From a virus: a stretch of 64,000 bases of DNA. Under the pieces are notes generated by a model. The model saw only the letters and a program-made list of their open reading frames with translations, made no database searches and was not told the origin of the DNA. Shown in pieces: positions 33,508-43,785 of this stretch. Every line of letters begins with the position of its first letter. The stretch's first letter is position 1. The stretch spans positions 1-64,000 of IMG/VR virus record IMGVR_UViG_3300042509_001467; one strand, written 5' to 3'. The translations under genes and the position numbers were made by a program.

Positions 33508-35285
33508 ACAGCTACCCAATAAGCAAGAAGTCCATTATCAATATGGCTGAATCGGCGGTAAGCCTCACCTACTACGACCGCGCATGGGTACTCAAAATGT
33601 TCATGTGTGGGCAGTACGACTTTGGCAAGTCGCTTGCCGATCAAAGTGTACGCAAGTGGTCATCGGGCAGCACAGGCGATATTTTGCCAACCTACCCCGA
33701 TGCAATCACAACCGACCAACCAGTAGGCGTCCAGAACTACGGGCTTGTCAACTCGCGCTATAACGTCCAGCGCATTGTATTTGCGGATGCAAGGTTCTCG
33801 TTTGACTTTGAGGATTCAAGAGAATCCGAGGTCAACAACGCATGGCTCAAAAAGATGTGGAGCCTTGGATCATGGTCTACCCCATTCATGGATGTGTGCT
33901 TTAGCTTTGAGCAGAACGGGATCGGGTTTGCCAAGTGCGGCGTATTGCCAGACGGAAGGATTCACTGGAAGTTTGTAGACCTGCACAACTGTATCTGGGA
34001 TCATGAGACTCGGAACCCTAACGAGTACCGATGGTACATTACCCGCGACTTTCTCTCTATCGCAGACGCGGCGGCAAAGTACGGTCACCTATTCTATGAC
34101 CCCGTTCTAAGCGAGGTCGAAAATGGCAAGAACATTGTCTCCGAGATTGAGAGGTTAGCGACTAACGTTAGCTTTGAGAACGGGCAAGCCCGTGGAACCT
34201 GGAAGCAGTTAGTGGAGTGGGAGTACAACTCCTATGATAAGCACTGCGTCATTCTAGGCGATCTGCGTACCGGGCGCATGGCAAACTGGGACGAGAATAC
34301 TGGTAAGTACCAATGGGCTAATACTGGCGGTAGCGACCTTGACGATCTTGCAGGACCACAACCGTTTGACTGTATCCCTATCGCAAAGATGTGGGACATC
34401 ATTGTACCAGGTCGCGCTAGACCCGTAGGCAAGGCAGAGTTCACAATCTCGCAAGCCTCTAGGATGAACCAGCTAGAGAGCGCAATGGGCGGCATCATTG
34501 ATAACGCGCCACCGCTTAACGGTATCGCCATGAACCTGATTACGCCTGAGATGAAGAAGAAGCTCGAAGATGCAATCAGTATGGGTAACACCGATCCAAA
34601 GGAGATTATGAAGCTCATTGCCTTTGAGACGGACGATATTAAGAACGGCATTGTGCGCTTACCAGGAGCCGAATTCCCAGTATCTATGCTCCAGCTTAGA
34701 GGCGAGATGGCGAGAGAGATGACTGCCAGCACCGGGGTTAACGATAACGATAGGGGCAACACCTTAGATGGTGACCGTGTTACCGCCCGTGAGGTTAGTA
34801 CGATCAACTCTAAGACCGACGTTCAGCCAGGTCATATCCGTAAGCAGTACGCCGAGTTCTTGCAAGAGATCGCTAAGATTTCTCGTAAGGTAGGCGCGAA
34901 GTATTCGCGCTGGCAAGGCGCGATCTACTACGAGGCAGAAGGCTCTTTGCTCCAACTTGACCTAACACGTTACCCGATCCATGTCTTCTTAAAGAAGGAG
35001 GCAGAGGTAACCGTATCGCCTGAATCCGTAGAGGGCTTGACCACCGAAGCGCGGCAACAGAAGCGTTTGCAACGGTTCGTCAACCTTGATTCGGTAGCGA
35101 TGCAGATGGGCGTCGTTGACGCCGTAAAGGTATTTAAGGACGTATACCGCGCCTTTGGCGTGAATGAGTTTGACGCATTAAGACCCGACCAGCAAGCGGC
35201 GATGCCACCAGGTATGCCACCAGAAGGCGGGCAAGACCCAACAGCAGCACTTAACGAGGCACGAGGAACACAACCACAATCATGA
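33504..35285 (+). CDS. Portal protein
   Basis: 593 residues, the size of podovirus portals. Located after terminase and before scaffold and capsid. The body has QASRMNQLESAMGGIIDNAPP ... NGIVRLPGAEFP ... QLRGEMAREMTASTGVNDNDRG ... VTAREVSTI, the portal stem and crown pattern found in podoviruses (a helical pair around a GxxxxxVTAxEV segment). The C terminus is Pro-rich (MPPGMPPEGGQDPT). It forms the ring through which DNA enters and leaves. Overlaps the scaffold gene by ATGA. Assigned from order and pattern. Confidence 0.82.
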   Translation: MNSYPISKKSIINMAESAVSLTYYDRAWVLKMFMCGQYDFGKSLADQSVRKWSSGSTGDILPTYPDAITTDQPVGVQNYGLVNSRYNVQRIVFADARFSFDFEDSRESEVNNAWLKKMWSLGSWSTPFMDVCFSFEQNGIGFAKCGVLPDGRIHWKFVDLHNCIWDHETRNPNEYRWYITRDFLSIADAAAKYGHLFYDPVLSEVENGKNIVSEIERLATNVSFENGQARGTWKQLVEWEYNSYDKHCVILGDLRTGRMANWDENTGKYQWANTGGSDLDDLAGPQPFDCIPIAKMWDIIVPGRARPVGKAEFTISQASRMNQLESAMGGIIDNAPPLNGIAMNLITPEMKKKLEDAISMGNTDPKEIMKLIAFETDDIKNGIVRLPGAEFPVSMLQLRGEMAREMTASTGVNDNDRGNTLDGDRVTAREVSTINSKTDVQPGHIRKQYAEFLQEIAKISRKVGAKYSRWQGAIYYEAEGSLLQLDLTRYPIHVFLKKEAEVTVSPESVEGLTTEARQQKRLQRFVNLDSVAMQMGVVDAVKVFKDVYRAFGVNEFDALRPDQQAAMPPGMPPEGGQDPTAALNEARGTQPQS

Positions 35286-36109
35286 GTACCCCAATAGAAG
35301 CACCCGCCGCAGTAGCGGCACCAGTAGTAGAAACCCCGGTATCTAACCCGTGGGCTGACATCGTAGAGGGCATGAAGCCCGAAGCTACAGAGGCAACCCC
35401 GGTAGCCGAAGCCCCAGTCGAGGCTCCGCCAGTCGTAACCCCGCCACCTGTTCAGATTGATCCGAACGAGTTTGCAAGTTTGCGAGAAGAGATGGACGCG
35501 CTAAGGAACCAAGTCGCGCCGCCACCTGCTCCCGCATTGCCACACTATGCGGGTTACTTTGACGATCATAGCGGCTTTACGTCAAGCGTAGACGTTGCCA
35601 ATATCAGGGAGCTTTACTCTGAGTCTGCTCCTGAGATGGTGCAAATGGCTGAGGATTATGCGAGGCTTGTAGACGTAGTAAACAATGCGATCTTGCCGAT
35701 GCTTAACCAGACGCGGCAACAAGCCGCGACCTTCCAGCCTATTGCTCAGTCTCAGATGGTGGAGCAAGTCAAGTCTACGTTTGAGCAAGCCGCACAATCT
35801 ATCAAGTCTAAATTAGGAGTTGAACTGAGTGGCGACGAGTTGGGACGAGGAATGATAGAGAATTTGCCTAAATTGATCGAAGCAAACGGTAATACGTATA
35901 CACCTGCTGATCTAGAACGGTGGTGGTATTCGTATAATATTGATAAAGTGTTAGCGGCTAAGGGCAACCCTGCGCCGTCTGACAATCAAGCACCTGCGTT
36001 TCCAGTAGCACCTCCGGTCAACGGAGTCTCTGCGGTTACCCCAGGGGCGGCGACGACGACGGAGAGCCGTATCTTTGCGGCGTTCCAGAATGGTAACCAA
36101 GGAAAATAA
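35282..36109 (+). CDS. Scaffolding protein
   Basis: 275 residues. Pro/Ala/Glu-rich disordered N-terminal part (about 1-85), a helical middle with SQMVEQVKSTFEQAAQSIKSKLG, and a low-complexity tail; this composition and the place before the major capsid gene are typical of podovirus scaffolds, which guide capsid assembly and then leave. Two bases separate it from the capsid gene. Family call rests on position and composition. Confidence 0.72.
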   Translation: MSTPIEAPAAVAAPVVETPVSNPWADIVEGMKPEATEATPVAEAPVEAPPVVTPPPVQIDPNEFASLREEMDALRNQVAPPPAPALPHYAGYFDDHSGFTSSVDVANIRELYSESAPEMVQMAEDYARLVDVVNNAILPMLNQTRQQAATFQPIAQSQMVEQVKSTFEQAAQSIKSKLGVELSGDELGRGMIENLPKLIEANGNTYTPADLERWWYSYNIDKVLAAKGNPAPSDNQAPAFPVAPPVNGVSAVTPGAATTTESRIFAAFQNGNQGK

Positions 36110-36111
36110 CA

Positions 36112-37266
36112 ATGAGCGTAACAGGCGTACAACAAGCATTTTCGCAAGGCATCAAAGAAGGCTTCCTTCGGCGACCTTTCAACGACACTCCGGGCTTTGT
36201 CCAGCTACTCGCTGGTCTTGACGGTCTATATGCCCGTTCCGAACAGGGGCGAATGGCACAAGGCGGCGTCATGTCCGTACCTGCAACCCGAATCAAGGTC
36301 GGTAGCGACGTAGGTGGCGACAACATCATCTGGGGCATCGGTGGTGCCGACGTGACTGCACTTGGCGTATCTGCCTTGACTGGCAACGTCAACGATCTTA
36401 TCTCTCCACTTGAAGAAGCGGCAGAAGACTTTCTTGCAAAGCAGGGCTTTACTTACGTTCAGTCCCCTCCTATCGCTCTCAAAGATGCGATCATCGAGAA
36501 GGTTTCCAAGAACCCAACCGATTTGATGGAGTTTGTTCGCAACAAGTCCGAGCAAGTTGCTCGTTCGTTCGTCAACAAGATTAATGCCGACATCTTCCCG
36601 CAAGCTACACTTGTCTCCGCATCTGCGGCTGGCAATACGCAAGCGGCAAGCGAAACCCAGTTTGAGTCGTTCTACCGCGCGCTCTCTACTGGTCAGCAGC
36701 ACCAAGGCACAGGCACTAGCCTCAGCTACGTTGTTAACGGCATTGAGGTTGGCACTGACAACACTCGGCTCCGCGCAATCCAATGGGGTGCAGAGAACTC
36801 TGGTACAGCGTTCACAATCCGCGCCTTCCGCGAAAACGTTCTTATGCCACTCCGAAAGAGAGGTCATAACCCAGACATCGCGCTCGTCAATGCGGTCGGC
36901 TTTGCCGCTCTCCAAAACTCGCTTGAAGGTACCAACCTCCAATACGGGCTTACAGAGACGCTTGACTTCGGTATCCAGGTCATCACCATTGATGGCGTCC
37001 GGTTCATCTATGAGCCGCGAATGGACACCTACACCAACGCATCTGCCGCTAACATCAACCAAATGTATGTTGGTTGCTCCGACTCCCTAGAGTTCCGCAT
37101 GAAGGCTCTTGGCGATCATGGCAACGACATCTCTTCTGGTTCGTTCCAACTCAAGGAGCATCCTCAGTCCGTGTCTATGAAGATCATTCAAGCCGCGATG
37201 TCTGGTGCTTACATTAACAAGTACCCATTCAAGTGGGCGCAAGTTAACAACGTTACCTTCGCATAA
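36112..37266 (+). CDS. Major capsid protein
   Basis: 384 residues, alpha/beta mixed as in HK97-fold capsid proteins: an N-terminal arm (GVQQAFSQGIKEGFLRRPFNDTPGF), a long spine helix near 155-180 (KNPTDLMEFVRNKSEQVARSFVNK), and a core with VITIDGVRFIYEPRMDT. High use of TTC/GGC/AAG codons differs from its neighbours and fits strong expression. A terminator-like hairpin follows, which would allow more MCP message than downstream genes. Confidence 0.82.
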   Translation: MSVTGVQQAFSQGIKEGFLRRPFNDTPGFVQLLAGLDGLYARSEQGRMAQGGVMSVPATRIKVGSDVGGDNIIWGIGGADVTALGVSALTGNVNDLISPLEEAAEDFLAKQGFTYVQSPPIALKDAIIEKVSKNPTDLMEFVRNKSEQVARSFVNKINADIFPQATLVSASAAGNTQAASETQFESFYRALSTGQQHQGTGTSLSYVVNGIEVGTDNTRLRAIQWGAENSGTAFTIRAFRENVLMPLRKRGHNPDIALVNAVGFAALQNSLEGTNLQYGLTETLDFGIQVITIDGVRFIYEPRMDTYTNASAANINQMYVGCSDSLEFRMKALGDHGNDISSGSFQLKEHPQSVSMKIIQAAMSGAYINKYPFKWAQVNNVTFA

Positions 37267-37295
37267 GGTCTTTTAACCAAACACCTCCACAGCCA

Positions 37296-37313
37296 GCCCC
37301 CTTAACCGGGGGC
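37296..37313 (+). terminator. Attenuating hairpin after the capsid gene
   Basis: GCCCCC TTAACC GGGGGC (6 bp) followed by AAAATTTT just before the next ATG. It would partly stop RNA after the capsid gene. Confidence 0.65.
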
Positions 37314-37321
37314 AAAATTTT

Positions 37322-37936
37322 ATGACATTCCTTGAACTCATGACCGACGTGGTTGCATATCTCAAATGGGATGGTGCAGGAATTGTCACACCAGACGTTA
37401 CTAACTCTGGGTTCAAAACAGAAGTAAACAAACTCGTCTCTGAGTTTGTCACCGATACCTGGTGCTACTACGTTACGAATAAGTCTGCCACTCTCGCAGC
37501 AAGTTCTGACGTTGCGACACTCGGCTCCAAGATTTTCTATCCAACTCGCGTCATTATTCACAGCAAGGTCATTCCGCTTGTTGGCGTCAATGAGAAGATC
37601 GAGTCCCAAATTACCGCGCCTAGCAATGGTGAGCCAAGCTACTACTGGATTCTCTCCGGTGAGCGTATTCAGTTTGATAAGCCCGTGTCTACGGCGGTCG
37701 CTGCTGGAACGCACAGGATTGACGGGTTTGCTGGTCACCCTGCTCTTTCTAACGATTCTGATGTGGTTCATGTTGACGAGCGTTGGCGACGTGCCTTGGC
37801 GTTCTACTGCGCCTTTCATATTGCGGCTCCGATTGCTTCTGACCCGATCACGGTAGGCAGGTTGAATTCTTACATTCAGGAGGCAGAGCGCATGATGGAT
37901 AAGATGCGCGGCGTTTATCGTGCGAGGTATAGCTAA
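37322..37936 (+). CDS. Tail tube/adaptor protein (T7 gp11-like position)
   Basis: 204 residues. MTFLELMTDVVAYLKWDGAGIVTPD ... TDTWCYYVTN ... IQEAERMMDKMRG. The size, the helical ends around a beta middle, and the place between capsid and the large tail protein fit the head-to-tail adaptor that binds the portal. Shares an A with the next ATG. Identity inferred from order. Confidence 0.7.
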   Translation: MTFLELMTDVVAYLKWDGAGIVTPDVTNSGFKTEVNKLVSEFVTDTWCYYVTNKSATLAASSDVATLGSKIFYPTRVIIHSKVIPLVGVNEKIESQITAPSNGEPSYYWILSGERIQFDKPVSTAVAAGTHRIDGFAGHPALSNDSDVVHVDERWRRALAFYCAFHIAAPIASDPITVGRLNSYIQEAERMMDKMRGVYRARYS

Positions 37937-40575
37937 TGCGGCTAAACCTGAACTCACGGTTGCAGGAGCCAGTACGGTACGAAGTGCCAGCAAGACCGAG
38001 CGCGTCTACCCTTGACTCAACCGCTCTTAACGATAACACCCTAGCCTACATTCTGAATGGGTCAATCGAGAAGGGCGTCTTCTCGGCGTCTCGGAGGTAC
38101 AGGACGTGGGGCAACGCACCGACCACCACCGCATCAGGAGCATGGACGGCATCTTGCCTTGCAAGCATCTCGGGTACATCGGGTTGCGAGAAGCTAATCT
38201 TGATGACCCGCGACAACGCGGGTACGGGCTTTCAGTTTTATTCTGCCAACGTATCTGCAAGTGCAAGCGCGGCGGCTAACGTCTTTGGTACTGCCTACGG
38301 TGGGTTCACAGAGGCGACGGGCGAGTGGGTAGGACATCAGCACCTAGACCGCGCCTTCTTTGTTGGTGGCACGAACGGTAACGTTCGCATGATCTCTTCT
38401 ATTTGCGGTACGCCTAGCGTATCTGCAATGGTCAAGAAAGCAGCCTTTCCAAGCAATCAGGTCGTCGCAAGCTACCGAACTGCCGTCTCCGATTACTTAA
38501 CAACGCTTGGCAGAAATGGAGCGCAAACATTCCCGCACCCTTCTGATGGCGGCTTAACTTTAATCAACGCTCCTGATACTTCGTTTGTCATCAGTAGCGT
38601 TACGTACAGTATTAGTGGCAAGGTTGTTAACTATGCCGACAATCTTGCAATTACAGCGGCGGGTACTACTGCCGACGGCGCAATCAGTAGTAGCGGATAC
38701 CTTACTTATTGGAACATTAGTGGCACAGGCGGCGCACCTTCAAACGTTCTTGACTATACATTCCAGACCGCGCAAGACTATGATGATTGCGATTACTTCT
38801 ATGTGAAGTACACCGTGAAAGATTTAAGCGGCGGCGGTTTACCAGTTTTTGAAACATCGTACACCACGGCTCAGGCTCAGGTTAGCGTACAAAAAGATGG
38901 GTCTGGGACGTGGACGGATTTAACTTGCCAAGTCACGGTGGCAACCGTGTCTACTACCCGCGATACCGTCCATGTATGGTGCGACCTTACAGGGGTTGCG
39001 GCAGATATTCGTGGGGCAATCAAGAAGATTCGTTTCCCGATGCTTTCGCAATCTGGAACGACGTTGCCAGACGCCTACGACATTAACTTCCACAAGGGCG
39101 GCAAGGCATACAAGATGCAAAACCAGGTTACAGATACCCTGTCTGTAACAACGCCTCCGCAAGAAGATTTAGAGTATTACGTTCGCTACGTATCAAGTGA
39201 TGGGCTTACGGTTAGCAAGGCAATTAGGGTAACTGTCCCGCCGTCGGCGCATGAAGGGGTTCGCCCTAGTGCGGCATTGCCAAAGATCGGCGGCGTCGTC
39301 ACAATTACCACCTCAGAGGCGACCGCGCCTTGGGGCGGTAGTTCGCTTATCAAGGTCTACCGAAAGGTAACGGTTCGCGAAACCGAAGAAACCAGATATT
39401 ACTTGCTTGACGGGGTGGAGTCTAACGCTGGGGGCGGGGTCTACACTGATTACTACTCTGACAAGGATTTGCTTAATAGCACCTTGACGTACACGGCTGC
39501 CTTTGACGAGGCGGGCGAGTTAGAAGATGGCGTAGACCTCATTACCAACATGGTAGCAGGTTGCACCTGGAAGGGGGCAAACGTCCTGTTTGACCGCTCG
39601 GGGCTTGCTTATTTCTCTAAGGTTGGCACGTACAACGAATTTCTATTCCCAGGCGACGGTACAGAGATTGACGATCAGGACGTATCACGTCCGCGCTTTA
39701 TCCAGATCACGCCTAACGGCTTGCCAATTATCGCGGGTATCGGGCAGGACGCGCTCTATATGTTTGCGGTAGACCGCATCTATGCGATGGCTGGCGACTA
39801 CCCTTCGTCGGCTCCACCCGCAAGTATCTTGCCAAACCTAGGCGGCGTACTCAGTAGCCGCGCTTGCGCTCCATACTTCGGGGGCGTGGTCTACGGTGCT
39901 TCTGATGGGCTATGGTCTATTGAAGTGCCTTATGGCTTCAATGGATCGGCAGAGCAGGTTAGGGCAAACGAGCTGACCAAGAACCATCGAGATTGCTGGG
40001 AGTGGGTCAAGTCTGGCGGTACGTCCAATATGTGCGTAGCCATTGACCGTAACAGCCGCGACATCTGGGTGTTTAACAATAGTAGGGCATTGACGTACAC
40101 GCCTGAGACGGGATGGGCTAGGATTGAGTGGGCGGTATCTGACTCGGTTCTCTTCTGCCGACATCACCATTTGTATGGCACTATTTTGGTGCATAGTTCT
40201 CGGAAGGCTTCGGTCATTGGGGCGTTTACGACTGATGCTGCTACCGATCCAAACGGGACGACGGGTGGCACTGCCTTTACTGCGACTTTTGAGACGAAGA
40301 AGTTTGACGCGCCGTTACGTATTTTGAGGGTGCAAACGTACCTACAAAGTGCGTCTTCAACAACAGGAGCATCTTTGACTGCAATCTCCGAGCGGGGTGG
40401 TACTCAAAGTGTTAGCTTTAATGGCGCATCTCCGGTGTATAATGCACCTTGGAGTACAACGAGTTTCCCGTCGGGTGGACGCTGGATTAAGTTTCAACTA
40501 AGCCTAACGCCGGGTACGACGGTCGAGGCTTGCGTTTTATCGCTGGCGACTCACGATCAATACAGAGGAAAATAA
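37936..40575 (+). CDS. Tail nozzle/tubular protein (T7 gp12-like position)
   Basis: 879 residues of beta-rich sequence (many TYT, GTAY, VQ strands) with little helix, the size of podovirus nozzle proteins. It follows the gp11-like protein, as gp12 follows gp11 in T7. The C-terminal part (SSRACAPYFGGVVYGASDGLW ... RNSRDIWVFNNSRALTYTPETGW) looks like a beta-propeller. Its last codons overlap the start of the next gene. Structural role firm from order; detailed function unknown. Confidence 0.75.
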   Translation: MRLNLNSRLQEPVRYEVPARPSASTLDSTALNDNTLAYILNGSIEKGVFSASRRYRTWGNAPTTTASGAWTASCLASISGTSGCEKLILMTRDNAGTGFQFYSANVSASASAAANVFGTAYGGFTEATGEWVGHQHLDRAFFVGGTNGNVRMISSICGTPSVSAMVKKAAFPSNQVVASYRTAVSDYLTTLGRNGAQTFPHPSDGGLTLINAPDTSFVISSVTYSISGKVVNYADNLAITAAGTTADGAISSSGYLTYWNISGTGGAPSNVLDYTFQTAQDYDDCDYFYVKYTVKDLSGGGLPVFETSYTTAQAQVSVQKDGSGTWTDLTCQVTVATVSTTRDTVHVWCDLTGVAADIRGAIKKIRFPMLSQSGTTLPDAYDINFHKGGKAYKMQNQVTDTLSVTTPPQEDLEYYVRYVSSDGLTVSKAIRVTVPPSAHEGVRPSAALPKIGGVVTITTSEATAPWGGSSLIKVYRKVTVRETEETRYYLLDGVESNAGGGVYTDYYSDKDLLNSTLTYTAAFDEAGELEDGVDLITNMVAGCTWKGANVLFDRSGLAYFSKVGTYNEFLFPGDGTEIDDQDVSRPRFIQITPNGLPIIAGIGQDALYMFAVDRIYAMAGDYPSSAPPASILPNLGGVLSSRACAPYFGGVVYGASDGLWSIEVPYGFNGSAEQVRANELTKNHRDCWEWVKSGGTSNMCVAIDRNSRDIWVFNNSRALTYTPETGWARIEWAVSDSVLFCRHHHLYGTILVHSSRKASVIGAFTTDAATDPNGTTGGTAFTATFETKKFDAPLRILRVQTYLQSASSTTGASLTAISERGGTQSVSFNGASPVYNAPWSTTSFPSGGRWIKFQLSLTPGTTVEACVLSLATHDQYRGK

Positions 40576-41351
40576 TGAATAACGAAACAAACCTAAACGC
40601 TCAGGTGAGCGATGTACTACTAGATCGTCGTAGCTTCGGCGGTACAGTGCGACCTTTGCCAATCGTAGCTGCTGCATTTGCAAGCAACGACTATTGGCTC
40701 ATCACAGGAACGACTGGAAACGCAGGACTTGCTACAGCCCCAGCATTGCTTACTGGTCGCGTTGGGCAGAGCATTACATTCTCCGCAACAGATGCGACAT
40801 CGCTTTCGGCTACATCGGTGCCGGGCGGTTGTGCGTTTTCAAACGTTGGCGACGAGTTGACTTGCGAGTACGAGATTGCATTTGACACAAATTTCCACGA
40901 CGATCTTGGATTCTTCTACGGCGTAGGTAGCACTCTTGCTCCTGTTCTCGCAGACTCCATCGCTATCGCGGATACCGTAGGTGTTCAAAAGTTAGTTGCT
41001 GGCACAGGGCTTGATTTTATCACTCGAACCGCATCTGGTACAGTTACTCGTACTGCAATTCCAGGCGTCACTTTTGCCGCTGGAACCCGGTACCTGATTC
41101 GGTTTACAGTGCGAAAGACTGCGATTACAACCACTTCTGCGGATTACCGAGTTGAAGTGATTGAAAACGCTCTTGCTAACGGTGGAACTGTTGGCGGCAC
41201 TGGCAAGACCTATCGGCTTGAAGGTTCCACAACAACCCTTCCAGCAACGACCACTCTCTTGGTGAATACTCAGGCATACCTCGGCAGTGCGGTGGACTCT
41301 ATCAAGTTCACAGTATTCGGCGACGCTTGCCGATTCATCACTAAGGTCTAA
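40575..41351 (+). CDS. Beta-rich virion protein, possible decoration or fibre (258 aa)
   Basis: Start at MNNETNLNAQVSD (40,575), with AGAGGAA before it, sharing a base with the previous stop. TNLNAQVSDVLLDRRSFGGTVRP opens a jelly-roll-like series of short strands (GVTFAAGTRYLIRFTVRKTA). Possibly a tail or head decoration protein. Lies between the nozzle and the first ejection protein. Family not recognised. Confidence 0.65.
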   Translation: MNNETNLNAQVSDVLLDRRSFGGTVRPLPIVAAAFASNDYWLITGTTGNAGLATAPALLTGRVGQSITFSATDATSLSATSVPGGCAFSNVGDELTCEYEIAFDTNFHDDLGFFYGVGSTLAPVLADSIAIADTVGVQKLVAGTGLDFITRTASGTVTRTAIPGVTFAAGTRYLIRFTVRKTAITTTSADYRVEVIENALANGGTVGGTGKTYRLEGSTTTLPATTTLLVNTQAYLGSAVDSIKFTVFGDACRFITKV

Positions 41352-41357
41352 AATAAC

Positions 41358-42035
41358 ATGGCGATTGATCCAGTAACAGGTGCGGCTTTAATTCAAGGCG
41401 GGTTTGGGCTTCTTGGCTCTCTCTTCGGGGGGAAGAAGAAGGCTCCGCGTAACCCGTTCCTCGATTCTCAACGGGCGGCACTTGACGCCGCCCAGGGCAT
41501 CGTTCGGAATACGAACCTTACTGACCTAGACCAGAAACTTCTGGAGAACTACCGGAATGAGATCAATCGCCAATCCGAACGCGCTATCTCGGCTCAAAAC
41601 GCCTCTGACTTTGCTCGTAACGATCAGCCACTTGTGGACTCCGAAAGGGGTGTAGCTCGTGGCGTGATCGCTCGTAGCGGGGCAGAGGCGTTAGCCAATC
41701 TCTCTACCCAGCTTGACGCTTCGCGTCCTGACCGTGGTATTGGAATGTGGGAGCGCATCGCCTCTATGAGCGGCGCAGGGTACGGCAACCAGGCTAACCA
41801 GAATCAGATGGATATGCAAGCGCAATCTTCTTACGATCAGGGGCTTGCTGGTATCGCTGACCTTGTGACCAGGAGCATGAAGCCAAAGGTTTCTGGTGGA
41901 TCAACCGCTAATCGATCACCTGAGACTTCTGCCTATATGTCTGGATCGGCTAGGAGCCTGAACCCTTACGTAGACTTAGGCAATTACATTCAGAGTCAGA
42001 TCGGCGCACCCGCCTATACTCGAAGAGACGTATAG
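41358..42035 (+). CDS. Ejection protein 1 (T7 gp14-like position)
   Basis: 225 residues. N-terminal hydrophobic, Gly-rich segment (AALIQGGFGLLGSLFGGKKK) able to enter a membrane, then long helices with Gln/Asn-rich heptads. This small protein, the 42,232 protein and the 43,785 protein repeat the T7 order gp14-gp15-gp16, whose products leave the head first and build a channel across the envelope. Function inferred from order and composition. Confidence 0.65.
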   Translation: MAIDPVTGAALIQGGFGLLGSLFGGKKKAPRNPFLDSQRAALDAAQGIVRNTNLTDLDQKLLENYRNEINRQSERAISAQNASDFARNDQPLVDSERGVARGVIARSGAEALANLSTQLDASRPDRGIGMWERIASMSGAGYGNQANQNQMDMQAQSSYDQGLAGIADLVTRSMKPKVSGGSTANRSPETSAYMSGSARSLNPYVDLGNYIQSQIGAPAYTRRDV

Positions 42036-42037
42036 TT

Positions 42038-42232
42038 ATGTTTAATCAGAAGTTAAAGCCAGTTTCTATGGACGAGTTCTATAGCCAGGTTGCCGCAATG
42101 GTAGACCCGGCTTCTTTGCCAGGTTCTATGCCTATGCCCGAGCAGGGCATGGAGGTAGAGGATGAGGACGAGAAGATGATGGCTAAGATCGCAGGAATGG
42201 GTATGCCGGACATGATGCCAGGTGGGTATTGA
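42038..42232 (+). CDS. Small Met-rich acidic protein (64 aa)
   Basis: MFNQKLKPVSMDEFYSQVAAMVDP... then a long acidic and Met-rich tail (EVEDEDEKMMAKIAGMGMP). Starts 2 bases after the previous stop; its TGA shares the ATG of the next gene. Probably an assembly cofactor of the ejection proteins; family not recognised. Confidence 0.65.
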   Translation: MFNQKLKPVSMDEFYSQVAAMVDPASLPGSMPMPEQGMEVEDEDEKMMAKIAGMGMPDMMPGGY

Positions 42233-43785
42233 TGCGATTGCCAAACCAAGTAAACCTTGACGGGGTATCGCAAACCCTTGGTCTTGATCCTACGTCAATC
42301 CTAAGATTGCCTAAGACTGAGGCTAAGAAGGGTGTTGACCAGGTTATCAAGTCGAGCTTCGACTTCATGCGTATTCCTGACCTTACGCCAGGTGAGCTGC
42401 TTGATGCAAGCGACACAGAGGGGACGTTAAAGAGAACGGCTACCGATGGAGTGCAATCAGGGCAAACATTAGCGGATACTGCGGCGACCACCATTGAGAA
42501 TTTGAACGCCATGCGAATGGCTCCACCTACGGTTGATCCAGAGCAAACTCAGGACGCATACGGCATGATTAACACGCCTATGCCGACCATGCAAGACACG
42601 ACGATTGACCAATGGAATCCAGCGTACCGCAACTTCGCTATCGGCTCCGCGATTGGCAACTTGTTCAGCGGTCGCGGCTTAGACGGTGCTATCCAGCAGT
42701 TCGGGGCGTTCGCTGATACCCAGCAGAATCAGGCTCAACTTGCGTACCAGAAGCAAGTAGCTGAGGCTACTCAGCGGCGGCAGACAGGGCTTGATAAGCT
42801 AAAGATTATTCAGGACATCTACGGTACTGATCGGCAGGTCTTTAACGACCAGAGCGATAGCATTGATCGGCAGATCAAGATTGTCCAAGACGCTGAGAAC
42901 CGAAGGCTTGACAACGAGGCTAAGATGGATCGGGTGATGTATCAAGCCGAGGCGAGTATGGATCGAGTTCTAGCAAAGGGCGAACTTGACGCGGCGCAAG
43001 GTAAGGACACCGCTGAGAGTAAGCTAAGAACTGAGCTATTCAAAATTGTAACAACAGGCAACCGCGAACACTATATCAACGCGGCAAAGTTGCTCAACGA
43101 AATTACCCCAGGGCTGAACTTGCCTACTGACAAGAATCGGGAATGGACTCAGAAAGAGCTTGACCTTATGAGCAAGATCATTTACCGAGATAGGATTCTT
43201 GGACCAACGATTGCTGGCATTGAGGCTGGCACAAAGCTAAAAGAAGAGCAAGCAAAGCAAACTGCGACTCGAACCAAGGTCTTGGAGCAAGAGTTCAAGT
43301 GGTTTGGTCAAACTAAGGCGGCGCAGATCGCAAAAATTTACGCCGACATTGAGAACATGAGTACCGACAATGTTCTCAACCGTGAGGTCTTTGAGCAGAA
43401 GAAGAACGACATTTCTAAGTTGATGAACGGCACAATGTCGGCTCAAAGAGATGCGGTTAGCACTGCTCAGAAAGAGGTTCAAGGTCTTCGTGATCGCTTG
43501 ACTAAGTTCCAAGCCGATCTAGCCAAGGTTGCCAAACCAACCCAGGCAGAACTTGACACGTTGCAAGGCATCAAGAATTCGTTGAAGATGGCTAAGGATA
43601 ACCACACCAAGCAGTTTGCAATTTTGGAATCCATTATCAAAAAGAATGTTGAAGTCATAGCAAAAATTGACGAAAAGTACAAAGGTTTTAGCATTGAAAC
43701 TCCTGCCGAGAATAGCGGGGCAGTCAGCCCTCTATTCCCTGATTTGTCTGGGGGTATTGGACCCAACGCGAGGAATAGACCCTAA
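42232..43785 (+). CDS. Ejection protein 2 (T7 gp15-like position)
   Basis: 517 residues from ATG at 42,232. Almost all helix, with coiled coils (EQFKWFGQTKAAQIAKIYADIENM ... RDAVSTAQKEVQGLRDRLTKF) and low hydrophobicity. It occupies the place of A's M23 protein, with which it shares TGREH/TPGLNLP-like patches only weakly, but it has no peptidase. It would form the periplasmic tube in which DNA passes. Ends in a Pro/Gly-rich tail and shares its last A with the next ATG. Confidence 0.7.
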   Translation: MRLPNQVNLDGVSQTLGLDPTSILRLPKTEAKKGVDQVIKSSFDFMRIPDLTPGELLDASDTEGTLKRTATDGVQSGQTLADTAATTIENLNAMRMAPPTVDPEQTQDAYGMINTPMPTMQDTTIDQWNPAYRNFAIGSAIGNLFSGRGLDGAIQQFGAFADTQQNQAQLAYQKQVAEATQRRQTGLDKLKIIQDIYGTDRQVFNDQSDSIDRQIKIVQDAENRRLDNEAKMDRVMYQAEASMDRVLAKGELDAAQGKDTAESKLRTELFKIVTTGNREHYINAAKLLNEITPGLNLPTDKNREWTQKELDLMSKIIYRDRILGPTIAGIEAGTKLKEEQAKQTATRTKVLEQEFKWFGQTKAAQIAKIYADIENMSTDNVLNREVFEQKKNDISKLMNGTMSAQRDAVSTAQKEVQGLRDRLTKFQADLAKVAKPTQAELDTLQGIKNSLKMAKDNHTKQFAILESIIKKNVEVIAKIDEKYKGFSIETPAENSGAVSPLFPDLSGGIGPNARNRP